Shown here: one piece after another, positions 9,664 through 18,444 of the stretch
How positions within the stretch are numbered: the stretch's first letter is position 1
Layout: every line of letters starts with the position of its first letter
From: Gordonia mangrovi
Lineage (GTDB): Bacteria > Actinomycetota > Actinomycetes > Mycobacteriales > Mycobacteriaceae
Length of the DNA: 64,000 nt
Assembly (NCBI RefSeq): GCF_024734075.1
Contig: NZ_CP102850.1
Coordinates: 620,001 to 684,000 of the forward strand
Reading direction: 5' to 3'
The notes under the pieces: generated by a model
The model's database searches: none
The model's input: the letters and a program-made list of their open reading frames with translations, nothing else
What the model was told of the DNA's origin: nothing
Translations under genes and position numbers: made by a program

Positions 9664-9968
9664 AGGACCGATCGGATCGTGGCGCCGGAATCGGCGTCCG
9701 CACCCTGCATCTGGGCCAGCCCGGCAAAGGTCGCCGCGGCACTGCCCGCGTGCACCGCGGCGAGGTTACCGACCGACAGCAGGTGATTGGCCTGCGCGAC
9801 GATGAACGACGCCAGGAACTCCTGCCCGATGAGGCCGAAGACCGGGACCATCACCGCGGTGTTGGCCGCCGCGTTGATCGATCCGGCGGCGCCGACCGCG
9901 GTCGCCATCGCCGCGCTCGTCGCCCCGAACGCCTCGACCGCTTCCGGCACGACTGTCACGTCACTCAT
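9660..9968 (-). CDS. EspC-like type VII secretion target
   Basis: A 102-residue helical protein of the size of EspC/DUF2580-family proteins, which resemble Esx proteins and are ESX-dependent substrates. It starts with MSDVTVVPEAVEAFGATSAA, like the VxPExL opening of EspC homologues. It has no tyrosine at all, so the YxxxD/E signal seen in EspC is missing; the equivalent helix reads ATFAGLAQMQGAD. It is translationally coupled to the downstream EspA-like gene. Confidence is moderate because the sequence is low in complexity. Confidence 0.65.
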   Translation of the reverse strand: MSDVTVVPEAVEAFGATSAAMATAVGAAGSINAAANTAVMVPVFGLIGQEFLASFIVAQANHLLSVGNLAAVHAGSAAATFAGLAQMQGADADSGATIRSVL

Positions 9969-10093
9969 CGCTGTCCCTCCCGTTCACCGCTGTGACTTCT
10001 TTCCCTGCTCGCGAATTCGAGCCCTGCCGCTGCGATTCCCTCTTTGGACGCAGCGGCGATCCATTCGGTTCCACTGTCTGCGGAGTATTTTTC

Positions 10094-10420
10094 CTAGTCG
10101 GTCCGCGGCCGAGAATTCACCAGGTCGGCGAACGATTCGTTGAACTCCTCGGTGATCGACGCCCGCTTGGCGAACGCCCGTTGGGCTGCCAATGCGGCGG
10201 TGGCGACGATCTGCTCGCCGAGTCGCTGCCCTCCGATCTCGTTCGCACCGGGCGCCAGCCACAGACCGGTGAGAGCTCCGACCCCGTCGACCTCCACCGT
10301 CACCAGGTCGTCTGCGGATGTCTCCCGAACCGAAATCGCCTCGTAGCGCTCATTGAGCTCGTAGAGGCTGTTCAATTGCGCGTTCGCGCGCGCTTCGAGT
10401 TCATCCATCGCCCAACTCAT
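10094..10420 (-). CDS. YbaB/EbfC-fold ESX-associated protein, EspL-like
   Basis: A 108-residue protein with the YbaB/EbfC layout: an N-terminal helix (MSWAMDELEARANAQLNSLY), a three-strand sheet with VTVEVDGVGALTGLWLAPGA, and a C-terminal helix. Proteins of this fold (EspL in ESX-1) sit in ESX loci and are cytosolic; some family members bind DNA. It lies 10 bases after a second protein of similar pattern and 125 bases before the EspC-like gene. The fold assignment is fairly secure; the exact role is not. Confidence 0.75.
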   Translation of the reverse strand: MSWAMDELEARANAQLNSLYELNERYEAISVRETSADDLVTVEVDGVGALTGLWLAPGANEIGGQRLGEQIVATAALAAQRAFAKRASITEEFNESFADLVNSRPRTD

Positions 10421-10429
10421 GGCTCCCCC

Positions 10430-10843
10430 TCACACCGACCGCAGCCAGGACGCCGGGGCGTCGAGATCGCGGTCGTCGAGTTGCTCGGCACGCGCCAGGT
10501 CGTCGGCTCGCGGCAGCTTCATCGCATCCACGACATCGCGTTCCACACCCGACGCGATGAGCTGCTCGCGCAATCGAATACCGGCGGCCATCGCCGATTG
10601 ACGGCACAGCCGAAGGATTTCGTCGGCCAGCGCCGCGGGTTCCTTGCCCAACGCCGACTGGTCGATCCGCACCGAGACGGGCAGCCCCTGCGGGGTGGTC
10701 ACCACCGCGAGCGAACCGGAACGCGACCGTGCACTCGACAACGCGTGCGCGGCGTCCACCGCCCCGTCGTCGCCCGCTTGGTCTTCTCGGTCGTGGACAT
10801 CCTCGTCCCGCCCGTCCCACGAGCTGTGACCCGATGCGGCCAT
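10430..10843 (-). CDS. Second YbaB-like ESX-associated protein
   Basis: The start chosen is the ATG at 10843, preceded by a GGGGGGA ribosome site, giving 137 residues; the frame stays open for 24 more codons upstream. An acidic N-terminus (GHSSWDGRDEDVHDREDQAG) leads into a sheet-forming stretch, GSLAVVTTPQGLPVSVRIDQ, then helices AALADEILRLCRQSAMAA. This is the order of a YbaB-fold domain, as in the next gene. It is the first gene of the minus-strand cluster. It could partner with the EspL-like protein as a hetero-oligomer; that is inference. Confidence 0.65.
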   Translation of the reverse strand: MAASGHSSWDGRDEDVHDREDQAGDDGAVDAAHALSSARSRSGSLAVVTTPQGLPVSVRIDQSALGKEPAALADEILRLCRQSAMAAGIRLREQLIASGVERDVVDAMKLPRADDLARAEQLDDRDLDAPASWLRSV

Positions 10844-11179
10844 GGCGATCTTCCCCCCGACTCCATCCTGCTGACACGTGGACCCTGCTGAGGCTTGGAC
10901 GCAGCCCGGCCGCAATCGGTTCCCCAGGATTCATCCGCCACGTCCGGATTCGGGTCCCCCGACCAAGCGTGCGCACGCCTCACCGGCGCCCACTACGATC
11001 CGACCGGCGCATCGCAGCGACCGGTCGTCGACGCCGATCCTGCCATATCAGCCCGGCACCAACCACACAACACTCGGTTTCCGTTCGTTCGAATGACGCC
11101 GTCGGCTGCGGTCAACGCGACACGCAGCTGCCGCAGCCCCGCCCACCGTGTGCCGGGTCCGATCGGCGATGCTGACAGT
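10844..11179. other. 336-bp divergent intergenic region
   Basis: It lies between the minus-strand ESX accessory genes and the plus-strand CoA transferase and must hold promoters for both. I see no convincing -10/-35 pair or palindrome. The frame of the CoA transferase stays open through much of it, but that stretch lacks family sequence. Confidence 0.5.
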
Positions 11180-12400
11180 GTGACGAACACCGACGCCGAC
11201 CCACCCGGCGCACTCGACGGTCTACGGGTCCTGGAACTGGGCACACTCATCGCCGGCCCGTTCGCGGGCAGGCTCCTGGCAGACATGGGCGCCGAGGTGA
11301 TCAAGGTCGAACCACCCGGTTCGCCGGATCCGATCCGCACCTGGGGCCAGGCGGAGCAGGACGGCCACCGCGTGTACTGGACCGTCCACGCGCGCAACAA
11401 GAAGGCGATCACCCTCGACCTGCGCGCCCCGGCCGGGCGCGCGGTCTTCCTCGATCTCGTCGAGATTGCCGACATCATCGTCGAGAACTTCCGGCCGGGC
11501 ACGTTGGAACGCTGGGACCTGGGCTACGACGTCCTCGCCGCCCGCAATCCCGGCATCATCCTGACCCGGGTGTCGGGGTACGGGCAAACCGGACCGGCGG
11601 CGGCGCGGGCCGGCTACGCGTCGGTGGCCGAGGCGGAGAGCGGACTGCGATATCTGAACGGCTACCCCGGCGAGGCACCCCCGCGGCTGGCGCTGTCACT
11701 GGGCGACACCCTGGCCGGGATGTTCGCTGCCCAGGGCACCCTGGCCGCGGTGTATCGACGAACCGTCACCGGCCGCGGGCAGGTCGTCGACACGGCGTTG
11801 ACCGAGGCGTGCCTGGCCATCCAGGAATCCACCATCGCCGACTACGATCTCGCCGGGGTGGTCCGCGGGCCATCGGGAACCCGCCTGGACGGTATCGCCC
11901 CGTCCAACCTCTACCTGGCCGCCGACGGCCTGCGCGTGGTGATCGCCGCCAATCAGGACACCGTGTTCGGCCGCCTCTGCGCGGCCATGGGACGGCCCGA
12001 ACTGGCGTCCGACGAGCGCTTCGTCGATCATCGTGCCCGCGGCGTCAACCAGGACGAACTCGACGAGATCATCGCCCGGTGGGCGGTGCGGCACAGCAGT
12101 GATGAGCTCATCGACATCTTGGGTGAAGCCGGGGTCGTGGTGGGCCCGGTCAACACTGTCGCCGAGGTCGTCAACGACCCGCAGATGCGGGCGCGCGACA
12201 TGCTCGTCGCCCACCACGACGAGCGGCTGGGCCGGGACATCCTCGGCCCGGGCATCGTGCCGAAGCTGTCGGAATCACCCGGCAGAGTCCGATCGGCCGG
12301 ACCCGCGCGACCGGGCACCCACAACGACGAGATCTATCGCGACCTCCTCGGCCTCGGCGACACCGCCATGGCGAATCTGCTCCGCGACGGCGTGATCTGA
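11180..12400 (+). CDS. CaiB/BaiF (class III) CoA-transferase
   Basis: From the GTG at 11180 the protein has 406 residues, the family's usual size. It opens with LDGLRVLELGTLIAGPFAGR, followed by the CoA-binding region DMGAEVIKVEPP and NKKAITLDLR. The segment ALSLGDTLAGMFAAQG contains the Asp that forms the acyl-anhydride intermediate in this family. Such enzymes move CoA between carboxylic acids; the substrate cannot be told. The frame is open further upstream (an ATG at 11093), but that part is unlike the family. It sits between the divergent ESX accessory genes and the EspI-like gene, with no obvious link to secretion. Confidence 0.9.
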   Translation: MTNTDADPPGALDGLRVLELGTLIAGPFAGRLLADMGAEVIKVEPPGSPDPIRTWGQAEQDGHRVYWTVHARNKKAITLDLRAPAGRAVFLDLVEIADIIVENFRPGTLERWDLGYDVLAARNPGIILTRVSGYGQTGPAAARAGYASVAEAESGLRYLNGYPGEAPPRLALSLGDTLAGMFAAQGTLAAVYRRTVTGRGQVVDTALTEACLAIQESTIADYDLAGVVRGPSGTRLDGIAPSNLYLAADGLRVVIAANQDTVFGRLCAAMGRPELASDERFVDHRARGVNQDELDEIIARWAVRHSSDELIDILGEAGVVVGPVNTVAEVVNDPQMRARDMLVAHHDERLGRDILGPGIVPKLSESPGRVRSAGPARPGTHNDEIYRDLLGLGDTAMANLLRDGVI

Positions 12401-12490
12401 ACCCGAATTGCGGGTCGTGCGCAACCAATGAGGCAGGTCAGCGATGCTGCCGCCGACATCGGACCATTCGGCGAGAGGGGAGGTGTTCGT

Positions 12491-12496
12491 TAGACT
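12491..12496 (+). promoter_or_regulatory. Possible -10 element (TAGACT) upstream of the EspI-like gene
   Basis: TAGACT fits the actinobacterial TANNNT -10 pattern and lies 57 bases before the ATG at 12554. No strong -35 box is evident. Confidence 0.35.
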
Positions 12497-12553
12497 CTGA
12501 ACTCGCGATGGATTTTTCCGGCCATCGACCACTACAGGGGGATCTTTTCTCAC

Positions 12554-14221
12554 ATGACGTACGACGACTCCGGGAATGTGAACGATTCCGGTGTGCCGGC
12601 GCCCCCTCCATGGCTTCAGTTCGCCGAGCCGGAGCCGGAGCAGGCGCCCCCACCGGCCCCGCGTCCCGACCGCCGCGCACCCGACGAGGGCACCGCACCC
12701 GATGAGGGCCCAGCGCCAACCGACAGGACACCGCCAACCGACAGGACACCGCCAACCGAGCCGCCGCCGAACGGTCCGGTGGCCCCCGGCGCGACGCCTT
12801 CCGGCGGCCCGATACCCCCACATTCGCCCCTGTCTTCCCATGCCCCCCTGCCTCCCCACGCTCAGCTGCCGCCGAATGCACCGCTGCCCCCGAGTGCGCC
12901 GCCGATGACGAACGGTCCGATACCGCCGGGCGCCCCCTGGGGCCCCGGCGCGCCGGTCCCGCCGGCAGCGCAGCAGCCCCCGCACAACGCGCATCCACGT
13001 CCTGCTCCGGGGCCACACACCGACACCGAGCGGCCGGGCGACGGCTCCGGCTGGGCGGAACCGGGAACATCGGCCGACGTTCCGCAGCGACCGCCGGACT
13101 CGTTCGCTCCGCCACCATGGCCGGATGCACCGACGCACCCGGGCCCGCCACCGCAGGCGCCTCCCGGCGCCCCACCGCAGGCGCCGCCCGGTCCCCCGCC
13201 CGGCCCGGCACCGATGGGACCCGGCGCACCGTACGGTGGCTATCCGATGGGCCCGCCCGGGTACGCCGACCCGCAGTCCGGTCCGGCGCTCGACGAGGTC
13301 GCCCTCATCCGCAAGGCCCGGCGGCCTCCGAGCCGGGGTTGGCGACGCGCGGTGCACACCATCTCCGCCGGAACCATCAATCCCGGAGAGTCGTCGGCCG
13401 ATCTCGAGTACAAGCGACTCCTGGAGCGTGTCAATCGCCCGGTACGCGGCGACTACCGGATCGCGGTGTTGTCCCTCAAAGGTGGCGTCGGCAAGACAAC
13501 CACCACCGTCGGCCTGGGCTCCACGTTCGCGTCGCTGCGCGGTGACCGGGTGATCGCAGTGGATGCGAATCCGGACCTCGGCACGCTCGCGCAGCGTGTA
13601 CCCCAACAAACGCGCTCGACGGTCCGCGACCTGCTCGCCGATACCAACGTGTACCGCTACTCCGATGTGCGCGCCCACACGTCTCAGTCGCCGAGTCGAC
13701 TCGAAGTGCTTGCCTCCGAACGAGACCCGGCGATGGCCGAAGCGTTCAGCGAGGAGGAGTACCGCGGGGTGATGCGCATCCTGCAACGCTTCTACAACAT
13801 CATCATCACCGACTGCGGCACCGGCTTGAGCCACTCCGCGATGGGCGGGGTGCTCGACCTCGCCGACGCCATCATCCTGGTGAGTTCTCCTGCGATGGAC
13901 GGCGCGCGCAGCGCCGGTGCCACGCTCGACTGGCTCGCGGCGCACGGCTACGCACATCTGGTGTCGCGCGCGGTCGTGGTGCTGAGTTCGTCGCGCCCGG
14001 GTGCGTCGACGATCGACACCGACCAGCTGGGTCAGCACTTCCTCACCCGCTGCCGCGCGGTACACAAGGTCCCGTTCGACGATCACCTCTCCGAAGGTGC
14101 CGACGTGGATCTCGATCTGGTCAGCAAACAGACACGCCGCGCATTCGTCGAGCTCGCCGCCACGATCGCCGACGACTTCTCGTCGGTGCCCACCGAGCGC
14201 GACGAGCCCTTCTACCCGTAG
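12554..14221 (+). CDS. EspI-like MinD/ParA-type ATPase with long proline-rich N-terminus
   Basis: A 555-residue protein. About residues 1-240 are Pro/Ala-rich and include repeated TDRTPPTDRTPPT-type units and a GPPPGPAPMGPGAPYGG segment. The C-terminal 300 residues form a MinD/ParA-like ATPase with a deviant Walker A, LKGGVGKTTTTVGLG, then VIAVDANPDLGTL and YNIIITDCGTGLSHSA. This architecture matches EspI of ESX-1, an accessory ATPase linked to secretion control. It completes the accessory set of the divergent cluster. A GGGGAT ribosome site precedes the ATG. Related proline-rich MinD-like proteins also occur outside ESX loci. Confidence 0.85.
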   Translation: MTYDDSGNVNDSGVPAPPPWLQFAEPEPEQAPPPAPRPDRRAPDEGTAPDEGPAPTDRTPPTDRTPPTEPPPNGPVAPGATPSGGPIPPHSPLSSHAPLPPHAQLPPNAPLPPSAPPMTNGPIPPGAPWGPGAPVPPAAQQPPHNAHPRPAPGPHTDTERPGDGSGWAEPGTSADVPQRPPDSFAPPPWPDAPTHPGPPPQAPPGAPPQAPPGPPPGPAPMGPGAPYGGYPMGPPGYADPQSGPALDEVALIRKARRPPSRGWRRAVHTISAGTINPGESSADLEYKRLLERVNRPVRGDYRIAVLSLKGGVGKTTTTVGLGSTFASLRGDRVIAVDANPDLGTLAQRVPQQTRSTVRDLLADTNVYRYSDVRAHTSQSPSRLEVLASERDPAMAEAFSEEEYRGVMRILQRFYNIIITDCGTGLSHSAMGGVLDLADAIILVSSPAMDGARSAGATLDWLAAHGYAHLVSRAVVVLSSSRPGASTIDTDQLGQHFLTRCRAVHKVPFDDHLSEGADVDLDLVSKQTRRAFVELAATIADDFSSVPTERDEPFYP

Positions 14222-14242
14222 CCGAGGGCCGGGCTATCGGGT
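14214..14242. terminator. Hairpin between convergent EspI-like and DedA genes
   Basis: ACCCGTAGCC (14214-14223) pairs with GGCTATCGGGT (14232-14242) with one bulged base. Both stop codons lie within or beside the stem. It probably acts as a shared terminator. Confidence 0.5.
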
Positions 14243-14917
14243 CGACTCCTCGGTCGATGCCTCGGGGCCGGTCTCGTCCCGGGCCGGTTCTGCAGCCGGG
14301 GCGTCGCGGGGCGTTCGCCGGACGGCATGCCAGCGCCGGGCGAGGTGCAGCGCGGTCGGCACCACCACGGTCAGCACCGAGGCGATGATGAACACCTCGA
14401 TGTGGTCACGGATGATCGATACCTGGCCGAGGAAGTACCCGAGCGTGATGATCCCCGCCGCCCACGCGAAGCTGCCCAGGATGCTGAACAGCGTGAAGAC
14501 GCGATACGACATCCCGGTGAATCCCGCCACCAGCGGGGTCAGGGTCCGCACGATCCCGATGAACCGCGCGAAGAACACGGTCAGCGCACCGAACCGTTCG
14601 AAGTAGCGATGGGTCTTCGCGAGTGGTTCCGGACCCACCATCCGCATCAGCCGACTCTCCACGACGCTGGAGCCGAGCCGTCGCCCGATCGCGTAGCCCA
14701 CCTGGTCGCCGATGATCGCTGCCGCGGGCACGGCGATACACAACAACCACAACGGGGCGAACGGATCCGGTTGTGCGGCCAACACACCGGCGGTAAACAA
14801 CACCGAGTCGCCGGGGAACACGAAACCGATCAGCAGCCCGGTCTCGATGAACACCAGGATGCACAAGCCGATCAGTCCGCCGGTGGCGAGAAAGGTATCG
14901 ACGTCGAACGGATTCAT
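14234..14917 (-). CDS. DedA-family membrane protein
   Basis: From the ATG at 14917 (GAGGTG ribosome site directly before) the protein has 227 residues. It carries the DedA hallmarks GFVFPGDSVLFTAG and ARFIGIVRTLTPLVAG, with about five hydrophobic segments. DedA (SNARE-associated/VTT) proteins are thought to be lipid scramblases or proton-dependent transporters needed for envelope homeostasis. The C-terminal 35 residues are polar and cytoplasmic. A longer start at 14968 is possible but has a weaker ribosome site. It converges on the EspI-like gene. Confidence 0.93.
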   Translation of the reverse strand: MNPFDVDTFLATGGLIGLCILVFIETGLLIGFVFPGDSVLFTAGVLAAQPDPFAPLWLLCIAVPAAAIIGDQVGYAIGRRLGSSVVESRLMRMVGPEPLAKTHRYFERFGALTVFFARFIGIVRTLTPLVAGFTGMSYRVFTLFSILGSFAWAAGIITLGYFLGQVSIIRDHIEVFIIASVLTVVVPTALHLARRWHAVRRTPRDAPAAEPARDETGPEASTEESTR

Positions 14918-14999
14918 CACCTCGAGCCTAATGACGTGGGCGATGAGCCCGGTGGCCTCCGACGCCACACCGGCGCCTGATCCCAGCGTCGACGGACGA

Positions 15000-15051
15000 G
15001 GTTAACTCGATGCAACATCCCGGGCGAGATGTGCCAAACTACGGTTAACTC
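15000..15051. promoter_or_regulatory. Paired GGTTAACTC sites upstream of the hydrolase gene
   Basis: GGTTAACTC occurs at 15000-15008 and 15043-15051, the GTTAAC cores being 43 bp apart, about four helical turns. They lie in the divergent region between dedA and the hydrolase. The spacing suggests a cooperative regulator, but this is unproven. Confidence 0.3.
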
Positions 15052-15150
15052 ATGGGTAAGCATGCCGACGAACCCCGCCGGGCCGCCGAGCTCCGCGGAT
15101 CGATCGGCACCCGAAGCCATCACACAGACGTGATCAAGCAAGGAGTCACC

Positions 15151-16251
15151 GTGTCCGGAGCCACACCCCCGCCGACGGCGGGGTCCCGGAACCGAGTCCG
15201 CGGCCAGAACGGCAAGAGTCCCGCGCTGCGACCGGTCACCGACCCCCAGATCCGCATCGAATACCACACCATTCACGGATATCGACGGGCCTACCGCATC
15301 GCCGGCAGCGGCCCCGCACTGCTGCTGATCCACGGCATCGGCGACAACTCGTCGACCTGGGACTCGGTGATCCCCACGCTCGCCCAGCACTACACCGTCA
15401 TCGCGCCGGATCTGCTCGGCCACGGGCGCTCGGAGAAACCACGCGCCGACTATTCGGTGCCGGCTTTCGCGAACGGGATGCGTGACCTCCTCGTCGTCCT
15501 CGGCATCTCGAAGGTCACCGTGGTCGGCCACTCCCTCGGCGGCGGGGTGGCCATGCAGTTCAGCTACCAGTTCCCCCGCTTCGTGGAACGTCTGGTCCTG
15601 GTTGCGGCCGGTGGCGTCACGCGCGAGGTCAACCCGGCACTTCGACTGGTGACGATGCCGATCGCGCAGGAGATCCTCACGCTGCTGCGAGTGCCCGGCG
15701 TCGTACCCTCGCTGCGACTGGCGGCACGCACGTTGGCTGCCGCCCCACACATCCCCGGCATGCCGGCCGGCGCATCTCCGCAGCGCCTGCTCAACGATCA
15801 CCACGACCTCGTCCGGGTGCTCGGGGACCTCGCCGACCCGACCGCGTCGTCCGCATTTCTGCGCACGCTGCGTGCGGTCGTCGACTGGCGTGGTCAGGTC
15901 GTCACCATGCTGGACCGCTGCTATCTCACCGAACGCCTTCCGGTCCTGCTGATCTGGGGTGATGAGGACACCGTGATCCCGTATGAGCACGCCCGCCTCG
16001 CGCACGCCGCAATCCCGCATTCGGAGTTCGAGACGTTCGCCGGCTGTGGCCACTTCCCGTTCCACGCCGATCCGGATCGCTTCGCCAAGACCATCATCGA
16101 CTTCATCGACCGTAACGAGGCAGTGGTCTTCGACCCGGCCAACTGGCGTCATCTGATGTCCGAGGGCCAGCGACTCGGCGAGTTCACCGGCGACGAGGAG
16201 ACGGTCGAAGCGGTACTCGAGGCCATCGAGGATGAGCGCAACGCGACCTAG
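15151..16251 (+). CDS. Alpha/beta-fold hydrolase
   Basis: From the GTG at 15151 (AAGGAG ribosome site six bases upstream) it has 366 residues. The oxyanion-loop motif LLIHGIGDNSSTW, the nucleophile elbow VVGHSLGGGV, the acid segment LIWGDEDTVIP and the catalytic His segment AGCGHFPFHADP are all visible, so the triad is complete. Substrate unknown; similar enzymes in mycobacteria are probable esterases or lipases. The frame is open back to an ATG at 15052, but the ribosome site favours 15151. There is no signal peptide, so it is probably cytoplasmic. Confidence 0.9.
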   Translation: MSGATPPPTAGSRNRVRGQNGKSPALRPVTDPQIRIEYHTIHGYRRAYRIAGSGPALLLIHGIGDNSSTWDSVIPTLAQHYTVIAPDLLGHGRSEKPRADYSVPAFANGMRDLLVVLGISKVTVVGHSLGGGVAMQFSYQFPRFVERLVLVAAGGVTREVNPALRLVTMPIAQEILTLLRVPGVVPSLRLAARTLAAAPHIPGMPAGASPQRLLNDHHDLVRVLGDLADPTASSAFLRTLRAVVDWRGQVVTMLDRCYLTERLPVLLIWGDEDTVIPYEHARLAHAAIPHSEFETFAGCGHFPFHADPDRFAKTIIDFIDRNEAVVFDPANWRHLMSEGQRLGEFTGDEETVEAVLEAIEDERNAT

Positions 16252-16295
16252 AACCGGCCCTGCTGCGTGCGCTGCGAACGTGCGATGATGTCACG

Positions 16296-16802
16296 GTGAG
16301 CCACCCGGGACAACCTCCGAACGACCCGTACCGCGATCAGTACGGATCCTGGTCCGGTGATCCGTACGCGCAGTCGGGGATTCCGCCCGCCGCAGGGCCA
16401 CCGCCACCCTACGGCGCCCCGGGGCCCGCACATCAGCCCTGGGGCCAGGCCCCGATGAATCCGTACGCCCAAAGCCCCTACGGGTTCGTCCCGGTGGGCG
16501 CCGATCCGTACGCCCCGTACGGCCGGGATCCGATGTCGGGCCTTCCGTACTCTGCCAAGTCGAAGGTCGTCGCCGGTCTGCTACAGATCTTCTTCGGCAC
16601 CTTCGGCATCGGCCGCTTCTACATCGGCGACAACCAGACCGGGGGAATCCAACTCGGTCTCACCCTCGTGGGCTTCGTGACGCTGTTCTTTCTCGTCGGG
16701 ATGTTCCTGATCCTCGCGGTGAGCCTGTGGGCGCTCATCGACGGGATCCTCATGCTCACCGGGAGTGTGACCGACACGCACGGATATCCGTTGCGGCCCT
16801 GA
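16296..16802 (+). CDS. TM2-domain membrane protein
   Basis: A 168-residue protein with a GTG start. Residues 1-85 are rich in Pro, Gly and Tyr with repeated DPYA/NPYA motifs. The C-terminal half is a TM2 domain: KSKVVAGLLQIFFGTFGIGR, a short turn with GDNQTGG, and a second hydrophobic hairpin ending WALIDGILMLTG. TM2 proteins are small membrane proteins of unknown function, common in actinobacteria. It lies 44 bases after the hydrolase and converges on truA. Confidence 0.88.
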   Translation: MSHPGQPPNDPYRDQYGSWSGDPYAQSGIPPAAGPPPPYGAPGPAHQPWGQAPMNPYAQSPYGFVPVGADPYAPYGRDPMSGLPYSAKSKVVAGLLQIFFGTFGIGRFYIGDNQTGGIQLGLTLVGFVTLFFLVGMFLILAVSLWALIDGILMLTGSVTDTHGYPLRP

Positions 16803-16835
16803 CCGTCTCGATCCGGCGATCGGGCAGGTCTGCGA

Positions 16836-17711
16836 TCAGTCGCCGCAGCAACCACCCGAGGACCGCACATCGCGGGTGACCTCGTTGCGCGCCGCGAGAT
16901 CGTCGTCGGCCGGATAGTCCACCCCGATCAGGCACAGCCCGCGTGCCTCGGCGACGGGGACGTCACTACTGCGCGTCCGCTCGGCCAGCAGCCCATGGCA
17001 CCAGTCGATGTCCCGGCGGCCGTCGCCCACGCTGGCCACCGCACCCACCAGCGAGCGCACCATCGACCAACAGAACGCGTCGGCGCTGACATGGCCGGTC
17101 AGCACCCCGTCGGCGTCCGCGGACCAGTCGAACCTCTGCAGGTCGCGGATCGTCGTCGCACCTTCTCGACGCCGGCAGAACGCGGCGAAATCGTGGAGAC
17201 CCACCAGTGTCTGCGATGCGGCGTTCATCGCGTCCAGGTCGAGCGGCCGACGCCATGCGGCGGTGGTGCGAGCCGCGATCGGCTCAGCTCCGAAAACCGC
17301 GTCGGTGAGCCGGTAGACGTAGTGGCGCCGCAGGGCCGAGAAGCGGGCATCGAAGTCGCTGCTGATGCGTTCCACGGCCCGCACCCGGACATCGTCGGGC
17401 AGCATCTTGGCCAACCTGCCCACCAACCGCGACGGGTCCCCGGCGATGGACCGGGCGTCCAGCGATGCCTCCGGCACGTCGGTGTGGGCGACCTGCCCGG
17501 TCGCATGCACCCCTGCGTCGGTGCGACCGGCCACCGTCAGCCGCACCGGTACGCGCAGCACGGTGCTCACCGTGTCCTGCAGCACCCCACACACGGTGCG
17601 CTGCCCCACCTGCGGCGCCCACCCGGCGAAATCGGTTCCGTCGTAGGAGATGTCGAAGCGAAGACGACAGAACCCGCCGTCACCTGATGCGGTGACGGCG
17701 GGTTCCGACAA
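16836..17711 (-). CDS. truA: tRNA pseudouridine synthase A
   Basis: TruA converts U38-U40 in the tRNA anticodon arm to pseudouridine. The 291-residue protein has [16 protein letters not shown] near the start and the catalytic motif [12 protein letters not shown] with Asp65. The frame permits only a TTG start at 17711, 18 bases after the rplQ stop; no ATG or GTG lies between it and the conserved core. Codons 3-14 coincide with a perfect 14-bp hairpin that looks like the rplQ terminator. Following rplQ is the usual actinobacterial position. The exact start is the only uncertain point. Confidence 0.92.
   Translation of the reverse strand: MSEPAVTASGDGGFCRLRFDISYDGTDFAGWAPQVGQRTVCGVLQDTVSTVLRVPVRLTVAGRTDAGVHATGQVAHTDVPEASLDARSIAGDPSRLVGRLAKMLPDDVRVRAVERISSDFDARFSALRRHYVYRLTDAVFGAEPIAARTTAAWRRPLDLDAMNAASQTLVGLHDFAAFCRRREGATTIRDLQRFDWSADADGVLTGHVSADAFCWSMVRSLVGAVASVGDGRRDIDWCHGLLAERTRSSDVPVAEARGLCLIGVDYPADDDLAARNEVTRDVRSSGGCCGD
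17671..17704 (-). terminator. Perfect 14-bp hairpin after rplQ, inside the truA start
   Basis: Bases 17671-17684 and 17691-17704 are perfect reverse complements with a six-base loop. The hairpin begins 26 bases past the rplQ stop. It lies in the first codons of truA, so it could both end most ribosomal-operon transcripts and damp truA translation. Confidence 0.7.
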
Positions 17712-17729
17712 CTCTGCTGAGTTCAGCGA

Positions 17730-18353
17730 CTACTTCTTGTCGCCGTCCACGTCCGCGCCCGCCGCCTCGGCGTCGGGTGCGGTCGCAGCGCTGGACTCGT
17801 CGTCGACGGCCTCGGCCACGGCCTCGGCGTTGGCGACCTGAGCGTCGCTGGCGTCGGCCTCGACGGCCTCCACGACGTTGCCGGCGTCGGAGGCGTCGCT
17901 CTCGGCGACGACCTCTTCGGTCGCCTCGAGCTTCTCCTCGGCGGCCTTCTTGGACGCGGCGACGCGCGTGGCCCGGCTGGCCTCGCTCGACGCGGTCGAC
18001 TCACGCACCAACTCGATCACGGCCATCGGGGCGTTGTCGCCCTTGCGCGGCAGCGTCTTGATGATGCGGGTGTAGCCGCCCGGACGATCTGCGAAGAACG
18101 GTCCGATCTCGGCGAACAGGGTATGCACGACATCCTTGTCGCGGATGTCCTTCATCACCTCACGCCGGTTGGCCAGCGAGCCGGCCTTGGCGTGGGTGAT
18201 CAGCTTCTCGGCGTACGGGCGCAGCCGCTTCGCCTTCGCTTCGGTGGTGGTGATCCGGCCGTGCTCGAAGAGCGAGGTGGCGAGGTTCGCCAACATCGCC
18301 TTCTGGTGGCTGGCCGACCCGCCGAGGCGGGCACCCTTGGTGGGCTTGGGCAT
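17730..18353 (-). CDS. rplQ: 50S ribosomal protein L17
   Basis: Residues 1-125 are the conserved L17 fold, starting [20 protein letters not shown] and including [17 protein letters not shown]. The tail from about 130 to 207 is Ala/Glu/Asp-rich low complexity, an extension typical of actinobacterial L17. It lies 91 bases downstream of rpoA and closes the alpha operon. Confidence 0.98.
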   Translation of the reverse strand: MPKPTKGARLGGSASHQKAMLANLATSLFEHGRITTTEAKAKRLRPYAEKLITHAKAGSLANRREVMKDIRDKDVVHTLFAEIGPFFADRPGGYTRIIKTLPRKGDNAPMAVIELVRESTASSEASRATRVAASKKAAEEKLEATEEVVAESDASDAGNVVEAVEADASDAQVANAEAVAEAVDDESSAATAPDAEAAGADVDGDKK

Positions 18354-18444
18354 TTCTCTTCTCCTAGAAGAAACTCACGATCTCTCGACCGGAAGTCAGG
18401 GTTGGGCGACAGTAAGCCTTGCAGCTGCCCGCCGCGGGAGCGGC

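Noticed and set aside
12275..14086. Long minus-strand open frame opposite the EspI-like gene
   Set aside because: It is an Arg/Gly-rich shadow of the proline-rich coding strand with no domain.
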